DNA from: Agrobacterium tumefaciens
GTDB lineage: Bacteria > Pseudomonadota > Alphaproteobacteria > Rhizobiales > Rhizobiaceae
Assembly (NCBI RefSeq): GCF_009649785.1
Contig: NZ_WJOK01000011.1
Coordinates: 109,656 to 173,655 of the forward strand
Reading direction: 5' to 3'
Length of the DNA: 64,000 nt
In this document: one piece after another, positions 9,031 through 17,638 of the stretch
Layout: each line of letters begins with the position of its first letter
Numbering within the stretch: the stretch's first letter is position 1
Made by a program: the position numbers and the translations under genes
The notes under the pieces: generated by a model
What the model was told of the DNA's origin: nothing
The model's input: the letters and a program-made list of their open reading frames with translations, nothing else
Databases searched by the model: none

Positions 9031-9063
9031 ACTTGCCCGTGACTTTTCGAGCGGAGTGACTGA

Positions 9064-10044
9064 ATGTTTGCCGTGAACTTCCTGATGCGACGCCTCATGC
9101 AGGGCGCCATCATCATATTCCTTGTGTCCTTGCTGATCTTTACCCTCTTGCGGGTGGTGCCGGGTGACCCGGTACGCCTTATGGCGGGCGGCATGGCGCC
9201 CGAAGCACTGATCGAAAAGATCGCAACCGACATGGGCCTTCGCGATCCCATACTGGTGCAATTCGGTGGCTACATGGGCGGTGTGGTTCGTGGCGATCTT
9301 GGCCAGTCCTTCGTGCGCCCGGCAAACGGCGCCTCGACCGGTGGCGCGACATTCAACGACTCAACTCGCGGCGAACGAGCAAAGGTCTTCGACCTGATTT
9401 TCGATGCACTTCCAATGACGCTTCAACTGGCGGCCGTGACACTGGTGATTGCACTGATCTTCTCGGCAATCATCGGCATTGCGGGCGGGCTTTCGATCGG
9501 CAGATGGCCAGACAAGCTTGCCTTCTACATTTCATCGATATTCATCTCGCTGCCGAATTTCTGGCTCGGCATCGTTCTGGCATTGCTTTTCTCGGTGAAG
9601 CTCGGATGGCTTCCTGCCATTGGCTATCAGGGTTTTGCCTACACAATCCTGCCGGCAATCGTGCTGGCGGTCGAATTGTCTCCGGTGCTGATCCGCACGC
9701 TGGTCAGTTCCGTATCCAGCCAGATGATGGAGCCCTATGTGGCAGTCGGACGCGTACGTGGCCTGAGCCGTTCGCGGATCATCTCCAACCATGCCCTGCG
9801 CAACGCCTCGGTGCCGCTTCTCAACCTGCTCGGTGTGCAATTCTCCAGCCTGCTCGGCGGGGTCATCATCGTCGAATATATCTTCGATTATCCCGGGCTC
9901 GGCCTTCTGACCATCAACGCCGTGCTGCAGCGCGACTTTCCGTTGATCCAGGGTATCGCGATCGTCACGAGCGCCATTTTTGTACTGATCAACATTGTCG
10001 TCGATCTCGTCGCAACAACCATCGATCCGAGGCTTGAATACTGA
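9064..10044 (+). CDS. ABC importer permease, DppB/OppB type
   Basis: A 326-residue inner-membrane permease with about six helices. The N-terminus has the DppB pattern (FLMRRLMQGAIIIFLVSLLI, then LLRVVPGDPVRLMAGG), and the end has VEYIFDYPGLGLLTINAV followed by ATTIDPRLEY, typical of the family. The TGA overlaps the following ATG (TGATG), indicating translational coupling with the second permease. Confidence 0.92.
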   Translation: MFAVNFLMRRLMQGAIIIFLVSLLIFTLLRVVPGDPVRLMAGGMAPEALIEKIATDMGLRDPILVQFGGYMGGVVRGDLGQSFVRPANGASTGGATFNDSTRGERAKVFDLIFDALPMTLQLAAVTLVIALIFSAIIGIAGGLSIGRWPDKLAFYISSIFISLPNFWLGIVLALLFSVKLGWLPAIGYQGFAYTILPAIVLAVELSPVLIRTLVSSVSSQMMEPYVAVGRVRGLSRSRIISNHALRNASVPLLNLLGVQFSSLLGGVIIVEYIFDYPGLGLLTINAVLQRDFPLIQGIAIVTSAIFVLINIVVDLVATTIDPRLEY

Positions 10045-10961
10045 TGTCCATCACATCCGCACTCGACACCCCGATCATTTCTAAAATGGCAAGCCGCTCG
10101 ATTGCGCGCCGCATATTCGATCGCGCCGCATCGACGCCCGGTTTTCGCATTGGTCTTGCGATCTTCCTGCTGCTTGCGATTGCCGCCGCACTTTATCCGG
10201 AAATCAGTGGCGTCGACCCGACAAAGATGGATGTGAAGGCCCGCCTTCTGCCGCCACTTTTCTTCGGCGACAACTGGAGCTGGGGCCACCCGCTTGGCAC
10301 CGATCAGATTGGCCGCGACATGCTGGTGAGGTCGCTTGTCGGCCTGCGTTATTCCTTCCTGATCGGGATTGCATCGGTTGCAGTGACACTCATCATCGGC
10401 TGTGCCCTCGGCACGATTGCCGGTTACTTCGGCGGTCGTATCGACACGCTGATCATGCGTCTGACCGATGCGCAGCTATCTATTCCGATGATCATTCTGG
10501 CGATCGCCGTTCTTGGCGTGTCGCGCCCGACAATTCCGGCCATCGTCCTGGTGCTTGGTCTCTCAAGCTGGCCGGTCTATGCGCGCATCATGCGCAGCAT
10601 TGTGATGACGGAAAGGCAACGGGAATATGTGCGCGCTGCCAAACTTGGGGGCTCGACCGATTTCCGCATTATCGTCAGCCTGCTTCTGCCGCTGCTCCTG
10701 CCGCCGGTGATCTTCACCTCGGTGCTTGATGTGGCGCGCATGATGATCTTTGAATCGACACTCGGCTTCCTCGGCCTGGGTGTCCAGCCGCCGACCCCGA
10801 CCTTCGGCAATATCATTGCCGATGGCCGAAAGTATCTTCTGAACGCCTGGTGGATCGCAACCATGCCCGGCATTTTCCTCGGCCTCACTTTAACCAGCAT
10901 CAATCTCATAGGCGCTTCGCTGGAACGGGCCCGCAACACCATTCACGGAGGGTCCGAGTGA
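10044..10961 (+). CDS. ABC importer permease, DppC/OppC type
   Basis: A 305-residue permease, partner of the preceding DppB-like protein. It has an N-terminal helix followed by the HPLGTDQIGRDMLVRSLVG segment typical of DppC, and the conserved FESTLGFLGLGVQPPTPTFG near the end. It overlaps the ATPase gene by one base (TGATG). Confidence 0.92.
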   Translation: MSITSALDTPIISKMASRSIARRIFDRAASTPGFRIGLAIFLLLAIAAALYPEISGVDPTKMDVKARLLPPLFFGDNWSWGHPLGTDQIGRDMLVRSLVGLRYSFLIGIASVAVTLIIGCALGTIAGYFGGRIDTLIMRLTDAQLSIPMIILAIAVLGVSRPTIPAIVLVLGLSSWPVYARIMRSIVMTERQREYVRAAKLGGSTDFRIIVSLLLPLLLPPVIFTSVLDVARMMIFESTLGFLGLGVQPPTPTFGNIIADGRKYLLNAWWIATMPGIFLGLTLTSINLIGASLERARNTIHGGSE

Positions 10962-12796
10962 TGATCAAGCCGCTTCTTGAGCTGCAAAACCTCACCGTTA
11001 ATGCCGGTCGCTCGGACAAGGCGAAGATTATTCTGGACAATATCTCCTTCAGCCTCGCGCCGCGAGAGATCGTCGGTGTGGTCGGGGCCAGCGGAGCCGG
11101 CAAGACGGTGCTGTCCAAGGCAGTCGTCAACTGGCTGGAACCGCCGCTTTCCGTGCGTTCCGGCAGCGTCCTCTTCGAAGGCAAGGATATTTACGGCATC
11201 TCCGAGAACGAGATGCGTACCCTGCGCCGCCGGGTCGCCTATGTCGGCGCCAATCCGATGGGTGCACTCGATCCGACACTGCCGGTCGGCGTCCAGATCG
11301 TCGAGAAGCTGCGTGCGGTCGTTCCAGGAACCTCGCGGAAAGAGGCGGAAAAGCGCACGATCGAGCTTCTGGAGGCCGTCCGCATTCCCTCGGCCCGCAG
11401 CCGTTTCAGCGACTACCCTTCGCAGTTTTCCGGCGGCATGATGCAGCGCGCACTGATCGTTGATGCGTTGGTAACGAACCCGGCGCTGCTGATTGCAGAT
11501 AACGTCACCCAGCCGCTCGACGTTACCGTCGCAGCCCAGGTCATCCGTCTGATGAAGGAACTGACAGATGGTTTCAATACCGCTGTGCTGTTCGTCTCCT
11601 CCTCCCTTCCCGTTGCCCGCGAAGCCTGCAACCGGATTTTGGTGATGGAGAAAGGTCGCATCGTCGAGGAACAGGAAACCGAAAGGCTGATCGCCGCCCC
11701 TGCATATGCCTATACGAAGGAGCTTGTCGAACAGACGCCGAAGATCTGGATCGAAAAGACCGAGATGCCGCGTCTCAACGACAAACGCGACGTTGTCTTG
11801 AGCCTGCGCGATGCCTCACAGGTCTACAGGGTAAAGAAGAAGACCGGCTTCGGTGGCTTCAACCATGTGCGTGCGGTTCGCAACGTCACCTTCGATGTCC
11901 GGCGCGGCGACAGTTTCGCGATCGTCGGTGAATCCGGTTGTGGCAAGTCGACGCTGATGCGGCTTCTGAGCAGGCTGGAACTGCCGAGCTCCGGCCAGGT
12001 TCTATGCGGTGCCGACGATATCGCCATGCTCGGTGGCAAAGACCTTCTGACCTTCCGCAAGAAGCTGCAAATGGTACTGCAGGATCCGTTCGGCTCCCTG
12101 CCGCCACGCACATCGGTCGGGAAGATGCTGGAGGGCCCGCTTCGCACGCACGGATGGAAGGACAGTGCCAAAATTCGTGAGCGGGTGCTCAAGGTCATGG
12201 GCGAAGTCGGCCTCTCCGCCGATCTCTACGAGGAATTGCCGATCGGCCTGAGTGCCGGCCAGCGCCAGCGCATCAATGTTGCCCGTGCGCTGGTTTTGGA
12301 GCCTGAAATACTGATCATGGACGAAACGCTTTCTGCCCTGGACCAGACAGAACAGTTCAAGCTTCTCGATCTTTTCCAGAAGCTGCAGAAGGAATACGAC
12401 CTCACTTACATCTTCATCTCCCACGACCTTGCGATGGTCCGCAAGGTCTGCAACCGTGTGGCGGTAATGTATCTCGGCGAGGTCTTCGAACTGGCTGATA
12501 ACGAGCGGTTGTTCTTCGATCCCGGACATCCTTATACAATGGCGTTGCTCAGCGCGATGCCGACACTTGAAGAACGCCGCTACAAGGCGGAAGACTGCCT
12601 TCTGGAAGGTGAACCGCCAAGCCCGATCGATATTCCTCCAGGTTGCAGCTTCAAGTCGCGCTGTCCGCGTGCGATGGAGAGATGCGGCAGCCTGCAGCCC
12701 GCGCTTACCGCGCGTGGCAGCCAGGATTTCGCCGCCTGTCATCTCATCCAGCCATTGGCTCTCGATGACGCAACCCGTCAAATGGCTTTAGCCTGA
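10961..12796 (+). CDS. fused double ATPase of the peptide-type importer (DppD-DppF fusion)
   Basis: A 611-residue protein carrying both ATPases of the importer. Half 2 (from about residue 270) is intact: GESGCGKST, signature LSAGQRQRINVARA, Walker B LIMDETLSALD, H-loop ISHDLAMV, then a GCSFKSRCPRAMERC cysteine-rich tail. Half 1 (about residues 5-260) has a good Walker A (GASGAGKT) and signature (FSGGMMQR). Its Walker B reads LLIADNVTQPLD, with asparagine for the catalytic glutamate, and the H-loop position reads VSSSLPVA, without histidine. Half 1 is probably a regulatory or structural site. The start overlaps the previous stop; a longer frame from 10850 would run inside dppC. Confidence 0.9.
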   Translation: MIKPLLELQNLTVNAGRSDKAKIILDNISFSLAPREIVGVVGASGAGKTVLSKAVVNWLEPPLSVRSGSVLFEGKDIYGISENEMRTLRRRVAYVGANPMGALDPTLPVGVQIVEKLRAVVPGTSRKEAEKRTIELLEAVRIPSARSRFSDYPSQFSGGMMQRALIVDALVTNPALLIADNVTQPLDVTVAAQVIRLMKELTDGFNTAVLFVSSSLPVAREACNRILVMEKGRIVEEQETERLIAAPAYAYTKELVEQTPKIWIEKTEMPRLNDKRDVVLSLRDASQVYRVKKKTGFGGFNHVRAVRNVTFDVRRGDSFAIVGESGCGKSTLMRLLSRLELPSSGQVLCGADDIAMLGGKDLLTFRKKLQMVLQDPFGSLPPRTSVGKMLEGPLRTHGWKDSAKIRERVLKVMGEVGLSADLYEELPIGLSAGQRQRINVARALVLEPEILIMDETLSALDQTEQFKLLDLFQKLQKEYDLTYIFISHDLAMVRKVCNRVAVMYLGEVFELADNERLFFDPGHPYTMALLSAMPTLEERRYKAEDCLLEGEPPSPIDIPPGCSFKSRCPRAMERCGSLQPALTARGSQDFAACHLIQPLALDDATRQMALA

Positions 12797-12852
12797 CCAT
12801 GGTTGCGGCGCCACAGACGGGGCCGCAACGATCACTAGTCCAGGGTGCATTC

Positions 12853-13614
12853 ATGAGTTTCACCGAACATCGCCTCAAGCTTATCCTCGACATGCTGAAG
12901 CAAACCCAGCGCGTCAATGTGAGGGAGCTTGCCGATTATCTGCAGGTCAGCCAGGAGTCGATCCGGCGCGACCTCAAGGAACTTGAGATGCGCGGTTATG
13001 CCCGCCGCGTCTATGGCGGCGCGGTCCTTGACCAGCAGGAAAGCGATCAGCCGTTTACCGACCGACTGCGTGTCAGCTCACGCGAGAAAGCCAAGATCGG
13101 CGAGGCCGCAGCGTCGCTGGTTGAGGACGGCATGAAGGTGTTCATCGATACCGGCACCACAACGATTGCCTGCCTAAAACATATCGAGACGCGCAAGGAC
13201 TTGACCGTTGTCAGCAATTCGCTGGCGGTCGCAGCCCACTTCTTCAATCTGCCGCAGGCAAGTGTGCGGGTTCTTGGCGGTCGCATGCGCCCAGATTATC
13301 AGGCGACATACGGCCATGAGACCGTGGCCGCGCTGAAGGAGCATTTCTTCGATCTCGCGATCATCGCCATCAGCGCCATTCACGCCGAACGCGGGTTCAT
13401 GGATTTCGGCGAGGACGAGGCGATCCTGCGCCGCGTCGCCAAGGCCCAGGCAAAACGTTCGATCATTGTTGCCGACAGTTCCAAGTTTGGGCGCCTCGGC
13501 TCCATCCACACATTCGGCCTCAGCGAAATCGACGCGGTGGTGACCAGCGGCGTCATCGCGCGGGAATTTTCAGATCAATTCAATCAATCCAAAGTGGAAA
13601 TCATACATGCCTGA
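12853..13614 (+). CDS. DeoR-family transcriptional regulator
   Basis: A 253-residue repressor. The N-terminal winged helix reads VNVRELADYLQVSQESIRRD and continues LKELEMRGYARRVYGGAV, the DeoR signature. The C-terminal domain (about residues 75-240) is the sugar-phosphate-isomerase-like sensor, with FIDTGTTT and ADSSKFG. I prefer ATG 12853 because it gives the usual DeoR N-terminus; ATG 12799 would add 18 residues. It overlaps the next gene by eight bases and is inside the operon, so it is likely a local repressor responding to a phosphorylated intermediate. The two kinases downstream could make that ligand. Confidence 0.88.
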   Translation: MSFTEHRLKLILDMLKQTQRVNVRELADYLQVSQESIRRDLKELEMRGYARRVYGGAVLDQQESDQPFTDRLRVSSREKAKIGEAAASLVEDGMKVFIDTGTTTIACLKHIETRKDLTVVSNSLAVAAHFFNLPQASVRVLGGRMRPDYQATYGHETVAALKEHFFDLAIIAISAIHAERGFMDFGEDEAILRRVAKAQAKRSIIVADSSKFGRLGSIHTFGLSEIDAVVTSGVIAREFSDQFNQSKVEIIHA

Positions 13615-14896
13615 CGTCTCCTCCTCCCCTGTCCCGATCAATGCCGAGCGGCTCCAGATGCTGATGGAGACCCTCTCCACTTTTGGCGGCGGCCCCGATG
13701 GCTCGATGACCCGCCTGACGCTTTCCAGGGAAGACGGAATGGCGCGCGACTGGCTGGGGCACTGGTTTGCCGAAAACGGCTTCGAGCAGGCCGTGGACTC
13801 GATCGGCAACCAGTTCGGCAAGATGACCTTGGCGGGCGCAAATGCGCCCGTCGTCATGGTCGGCTCCCATATCGACAGCCAGCCGAACGGCGGCCGGTTC
13901 GACGGAGCGCTTGGTGTCATCGCCGCCTGCGAGGCGGTTTTGTCCGTCAGCGAACGTCTCAAGGCGGAAGGCAGGTTGTCCGCCTGCAACTTCCAGATCG
14001 TCAACTGGACCAATGAGGAAGGCGCCCGTTTCCAGCCGAGCCTGCTCGGCAGCAGCGTGTTTACCGGCGCCATTGACCTGGAATGGGCGCTCGAACGGGC
14101 CGACGGTGATGGCATTACGGTGCGCCAGTCGCTGGACGAGATCGGTTATGCTGGCAAGGAAAAGGTGGAAATTCCCGACGCATTGATCGAGCTGCATATA
14201 GAAGGTGACACGACGCTCAGCCGCGCCGGGGAGCGGTTCGGTATCTTCACGCGGTTCTGGGGCGCGACAAAATATCGCCTCGCCTTCCATGGACGCCAGG
14301 CACATACCGGCGCAACCCCGATGGCAGATCGCAAGGATGCGCTGCTTGCTGCTGCCTATCTGATCGCCGATCTCAAGCAGATATCGACCGAACACGGACT
14401 GGACCTGCATACGTCGGTTGGCCGCCTGGAAGTCTTCCCCAATTCACCCAATGTCGTGCCGGCCGAAGCCGTGCTGTTCATCGAGCTGCGCTCGGGATCG
14501 CCAGACGTCCTGACGGAGGCGGAACGCAAGATGAAGATCAAGATCGAGGAAGCGGCGATGAAAGCCGGCGTCACCTCGGAGGTCCGCTCCATCGACCGCC
14601 GCAAGGCGGGAAGGTTCGCACCGGGCCTGGTGACGCTTGCGCAAAGTGCTGCGGCGCATCTCGGCCAGAGCGCCCGTCACCTCGATACGATCGGCGGCCA
14701 TGATGCCGTTGCCGTTTCCGATGTCTGCCCGGCGGTGGTTCTGGCGGTTCAGAGCCGTGACGGCGTCATCCACCACCCGACCGAGTATACCTCGCCTGAA
14801 GACCAGGCCCTTGGCACGCAGATAGTGGCGGACATGCTTTACAAGATCGCCTGCGAAGGTTTGAAAGTTGTCGAACTCAGCGAGGCTGCCGAATGA
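13607..14896 (+). CDS. M20-family amidohydrolase (allantoate/N-carbamoyl amino acid hydrolase-like)
   Basis: A 429-residue zinc hydrolase. Metal-ligand motifs are visible: GSHIDSQPNGGRFDGALGV (His, Asp), NWTNEEGARF (Glu-Glu), ELHIEGD (His; family members usually have HIEQG), and SRDGVIHHPTEYTSPED (final His). A dimerisation domain with GRQAHTGATPM lies between. The family cleaves N-carbamoyl, ureido or amide C-N bonds. Here it may free an amine from an imported N-acyl or N-carbamoyl compound before the lyase step; that role is inferred from context. It overlaps its neighbours on both sides (8 and 4 bases), so expression is coupled. Confidence 0.85.
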   Translation: MPDVSSSPVPINAERLQMLMETLSTFGGGPDGSMTRLTLSREDGMARDWLGHWFAENGFEQAVDSIGNQFGKMTLAGANAPVVMVGSHIDSQPNGGRFDGALGVIAACEAVLSVSERLKAEGRLSACNFQIVNWTNEEGARFQPSLLGSSVFTGAIDLEWALERADGDGITVRQSLDEIGYAGKEKVEIPDALIELHIEGDTTLSRAGERFGIFTRFWGATKYRLAFHGRQAHTGATPMADRKDALLAAAYLIADLKQISTEHGLDLHTSVGRLEVFPNSPNVVPAEAVLFIELRSGSPDVLTEAERKMKIKIEEAAMKAGVTSEVRSIDRRKAGRFAPGLVTLAQSAAAHLGQSARHLDTIGGHDAVAVSDVCPAVVLAVQSRDGVIHHPTEYTSPEDQALGTQIVADMLYKIACEGLKVVELSEAAE

Positions 14897-15858
14897 AGAG
14901 ATCGGGCTCTCCTCAATCACCGATGGAAGCCCGCGCGGAGAAGGCGCTTTCAGTCTTTTCCGCAGTGATTGGCGACACCCCTTCCTATGCGCCGGCGACG
15001 GCAGCTGTCGCATCGCCGTCCTATCATGCCGTCGAATCCTGCGGTTTCGTGGTCGCGCCGACAGACGGGGAGGCACGTTATTTCCTGCGTCTCGGTGCCG
15101 ATGAGGTAACCGATCTCGTGGATGCCGAGACCGCAAATGCTGCGGCACACCGTTTTCACAGCCTTGGTCTTTCGCCAGAGCCGATTGGTTACGATGCCGG
15201 GACGGCCAGCATGCTGTTTGCCCGACTTGGCGACGGCTGGCGAGCGGCAAGGATCGACGATCTGATGAAGCCGCAAACTGTTGCCCGCCTGATCGAGATG
15301 CAGACGACGATCGCAGGGAGTGTTTCCACTGGCCGAACATGGTCAGTCTTCGACGGCATCGATCAGCTCTGGGCGATCGTGAGTGCCGATGCCACCAGCC
15401 TGCCCGGCGATGTCGAATGGATGCTCTCCTGGATGACGCCGATCCGCGAGGCAGTTTCAGCGGCCGGCGTGGACCTGAAACCGGCCCATGGTGATCCGCA
15501 GGCTTCGAATGTCATGCTGGGCCCAGACGGGAAAATGCAGCTCGTGGACTTCGACATGGCTGCCGACATCGACCCATACTACCAGCTCGGCGTTCAGATG
15601 AACGAACTCTACCAGTTCGAAAGCCAGATGAGGCCGTTGTTGGAAATGCACGATGGAGGTTTCAGCGAAAGAAACTTCAACCGCTGCCGTGTCTATGCGG
15701 CGGCAGACGACCTCTACTGGGCGTTGCGCAGCCTCGTACTGGAGCTTCGTTCGCCGCCGCGGGGTGTCGAATTCCTGAAATATGCCGGCTGGCGGTTCCT
15801 GCGTTGCCGAATGCTGCTCGGCCAGCCGGATTTCGAGGCCAGGCTGAGAGCGCTCTAG
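14893..15858 (+). CDS. APH/choline-kinase-like phosphotransferase (first copy)
   Basis: A 321-residue kinase-fold protein. The catalytic loop is HGDPQASNVML, and the metal-binding segment is LVDFDMAADIDP (DFD instead of DxG-type sequences). The N-lobe is weakly conserved. It belongs to the aminoglycoside phosphotransferase/choline kinase superfamily, which phosphorylates alcohols or amino alcohols. In this operon ethanolamine, an amino alcohol or a sugar alcohol are plausible substrates. It overlaps the hydrolase gene by four bases and is followed 47 bases later by a second, clearly different kinase of the same superfamily. Confidence 0.75.
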   Translation: MKRSGSPQSPMEARAEKALSVFSAVIGDTPSYAPATAAVASPSYHAVESCGFVVAPTDGEARYFLRLGADEVTDLVDAETANAAAHRFHSLGLSPEPIGYDAGTASMLFARLGDGWRAARIDDLMKPQTVARLIEMQTTIAGSVSTGRTWSVFDGIDQLWAIVSADATSLPGDVEWMLSWMTPIREAVSAAGVDLKPAHGDPQASNVMLGPDGKMQLVDFDMAADIDPYYQLGVQMNELYQFESQMRPLLEMHDGGFSERNFNRCRVYAAADDLYWALRSLVLELRSPPRGVEFLKYAGWRFLRCRMLLGQPDFEARLRAL

Positions 15859-15905
15859 GCATACGAGAACGATAACGGGCTAGAAACAATAACGGGAACA
15901 AGCCT

Positions 15906-16841
15906 ATGAATGAACTGGGAATGGCACGATCCGATGCCGAACGGGCAGTTGAGGCTGCAATCATCCAGGTACCACCTTGGGAAGGACGGCGGCTGCGCTA
16001 CAGTCCGGTTTCCGGCGGAATCAGCAACACCAATTTCCGCATCGAGGTCGAAGGTGAAGAGCGTGGCTATTTTCTAAAGATTCCCGGCCGCGGCACCGAG
16101 ATGTTCATCGATCGCAAGGCCGCCGCTGCCGCCAGCAAGCAGGCGGAAGTGATCGGAATCGGCCCGAAGACATTCGACTATCTCGATCACCTCGACATCG
16201 AAATCGCCGAGTTCATCGACGGTCGCCGCGCCTCGACACATAGGGATTTTGCAGACCCGGCGATCCGCAACGAAGCGGTGCGCGTCTACCGGCAGTTTCA
16301 CGATGCTCCTGCCCTGCCGCTGACAAAAACCGTCTTCGACATGATCGAGGAACATTTCGACCAAGTGCGCCAGCTTGACGGCCACTGGCCGCTCGACCAC
16401 GACTGGCTCTTGCGCAACTACAGACAGGCGCGCGCCGCGCTTGAGGCATCCGGGCTCGATCTGGTTCCCTGTTTCAACGACCCGATGCCGGGCAATTTCC
16501 TGATCGGTGACGACAAGTCGATCAAGCTGATCGATTTCGAATATGCGTCGAACAATGAGAGGCTCTACGATCTCGCGATCTGGAGTGGCGAGATGTTCTA
16601 TTCCGAGGCGACCGACTGCGAGATAATCGAGGAGTATTTCGGTCGTTACGACAAGGCGCATCACGCTCGCTTCATCGTCCACAAGGCACTCGCCGACATC
16701 AAGTGGAGCACCTGGGCGATGGTACAAAACCGGATATCGACCCTCGATTTCGACTTTTACAAGTACGGAATCTGGAAGCATATGCGCGCCCGCTCGATCA
16801 TCCACGACCCCCGTTGGCCCCTGTTCCTGAAAGCCCTTTGA
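15906..16841 (+). CDS. choline/ethanolamine kinase-like phosphotransferase (second copy)
   Basis: A 311-residue kinase closer to the LicA/choline kinase group. It has the nucleotide loop SGGISNTNFRIE near residue 38 and the metal-binding LIDFEYASNNERLYDLA. The catalytic loop reads CFNDPMPGNFL; most relatives have HND, so the conserved histidine is replaced by phenylalanine, while the catalytic aspartate and asparagine remain. It probably acts on a small amino alcohol. Its last base pairs overlap the phosphatase start (TGATG). Why the operon needs two kinases plus a phosphatase is unclear. Confidence 0.8.
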   Translation: MNELGMARSDAERAVEAAIIQVPPWEGRRLRYSPVSGGISNTNFRIEVEGEERGYFLKIPGRGTEMFIDRKAAAAASKQAEVIGIGPKTFDYLDHLDIEIAEFIDGRRASTHRDFADPAIRNEAVRVYRQFHDAPALPLTKTVFDMIEEHFDQVRQLDGHWPLDHDWLLRNYRQARAALEASGLDLVPCFNDPMPGNFLIGDDKSIKLIDFEYASNNERLYDLAIWSGEMFYSEATDCEIIEEYFGRYDKAHHARFIVHKALADIKWSTWAMVQNRISTLDFDFYKYGIWKHMRARSIIHDPRWPLFLKAL

Positions 16842-17629
16842 TGCCAGTCACCGATATCAGCCCGCAAGAAGCTGCGACCTATATCACCTTCGCCGCGGAA
16901 CTTGCCGACGCCGCGCGTCCGCTGGCGCTCTCCTATTTCCGAACCCCGCTCGACGTTATCTCAAAACTCGACGATAGCCCGGTGACAATCGCCGACCGGA
17001 CGATCGAAAAACATCTCCGCGAGATGATCGAGGCGCGTTTTCCCGATCACGGCATCCATGGTGAGGAGTTTGGCGTAAAGGCAGGTAACGCCTTTACATG
17101 GGTGCTGGACCCGATCGACGGCACCAAGAGCTTCATCACCGGTTTCCCGCTGTTTGGTACGCTTGTCTCACTGACATTTCAGGAAAAGCCATTCTGTGGT
17201 CTGATCGATATTCCGGCCACCGGCGAACGCTGGCAGGGCCGGCCGGGAGAGACACTCTTTGCTGGCAAGCCGGCCCACGCCAGCGGCTGCGAGAACATCT
17301 CAAGCGCCCGTTTTTATACGACTTCGCCGGATATGTTCGTGGACAGCGAAGCTGAAAGCTTCGAGCGTCTCTCCCGCAAAGCCAGGCTGCGGCGTTTCGG
17401 TGGAGACTGCTACATCTATGGTCTGATCGCTTCCGGCCATTGCGACATCGCTCTCGAGACGGGACTTCAACCTTACGACTACATGGCTCTCGTGCCCGTT
17501 GTGACGGGTGCCGGCGGATGCATTACGGACTGGCGGGGAAATGCGCTTTCGATCCATTCCGACGGACGGGTTCTGGCGTCGGCCACCCCGAGACTTCATG
17601 ACGAAGCCCTGGCCCTCCTCAACCGGTGA
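16841..17629 (+). CDS. inositol-monophosphatase-family phosphatase (HisN-like)
   Basis: A 262-residue Mg-dependent phosphatase. The metal motifs are present: GEEFG near residue 73, WVLDPIDGTKSFITG near residue 87 (the DPIDGT signature) and LQPYDYMALVPVVTGAGG near residue 210, where the usual WD is YD. HisN-type histidinol phosphatases are the nearest described group. In this operon it could remove the phosphate introduced by the kinases, or act on an imported phosphorylated amino alcohol. The start at 16841 overlaps the kinase stop; a longer frame from 16703 lies inside the kinase gene. Confidence 0.82.
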   Translation: MPVTDISPQEAATYITFAAELADAARPLALSYFRTPLDVISKLDDSPVTIADRTIEKHLREMIEARFPDHGIHGEEFGVKAGNAFTWVLDPIDGTKSFITGFPLFGTLVSLTFQEKPFCGLIDIPATGERWQGRPGETLFAGKPAHASGCENISSARFYTTSPDMFVDSEAESFERLSRKARLRRFGGDCYIYGLIASGHCDIALETGLQPYDYMALVPVVTGAGGCITDWRGNALSIHSDGRVLASATPRLHDEALALLNR

Positions 17630-17638
17630 CGTGAACAA

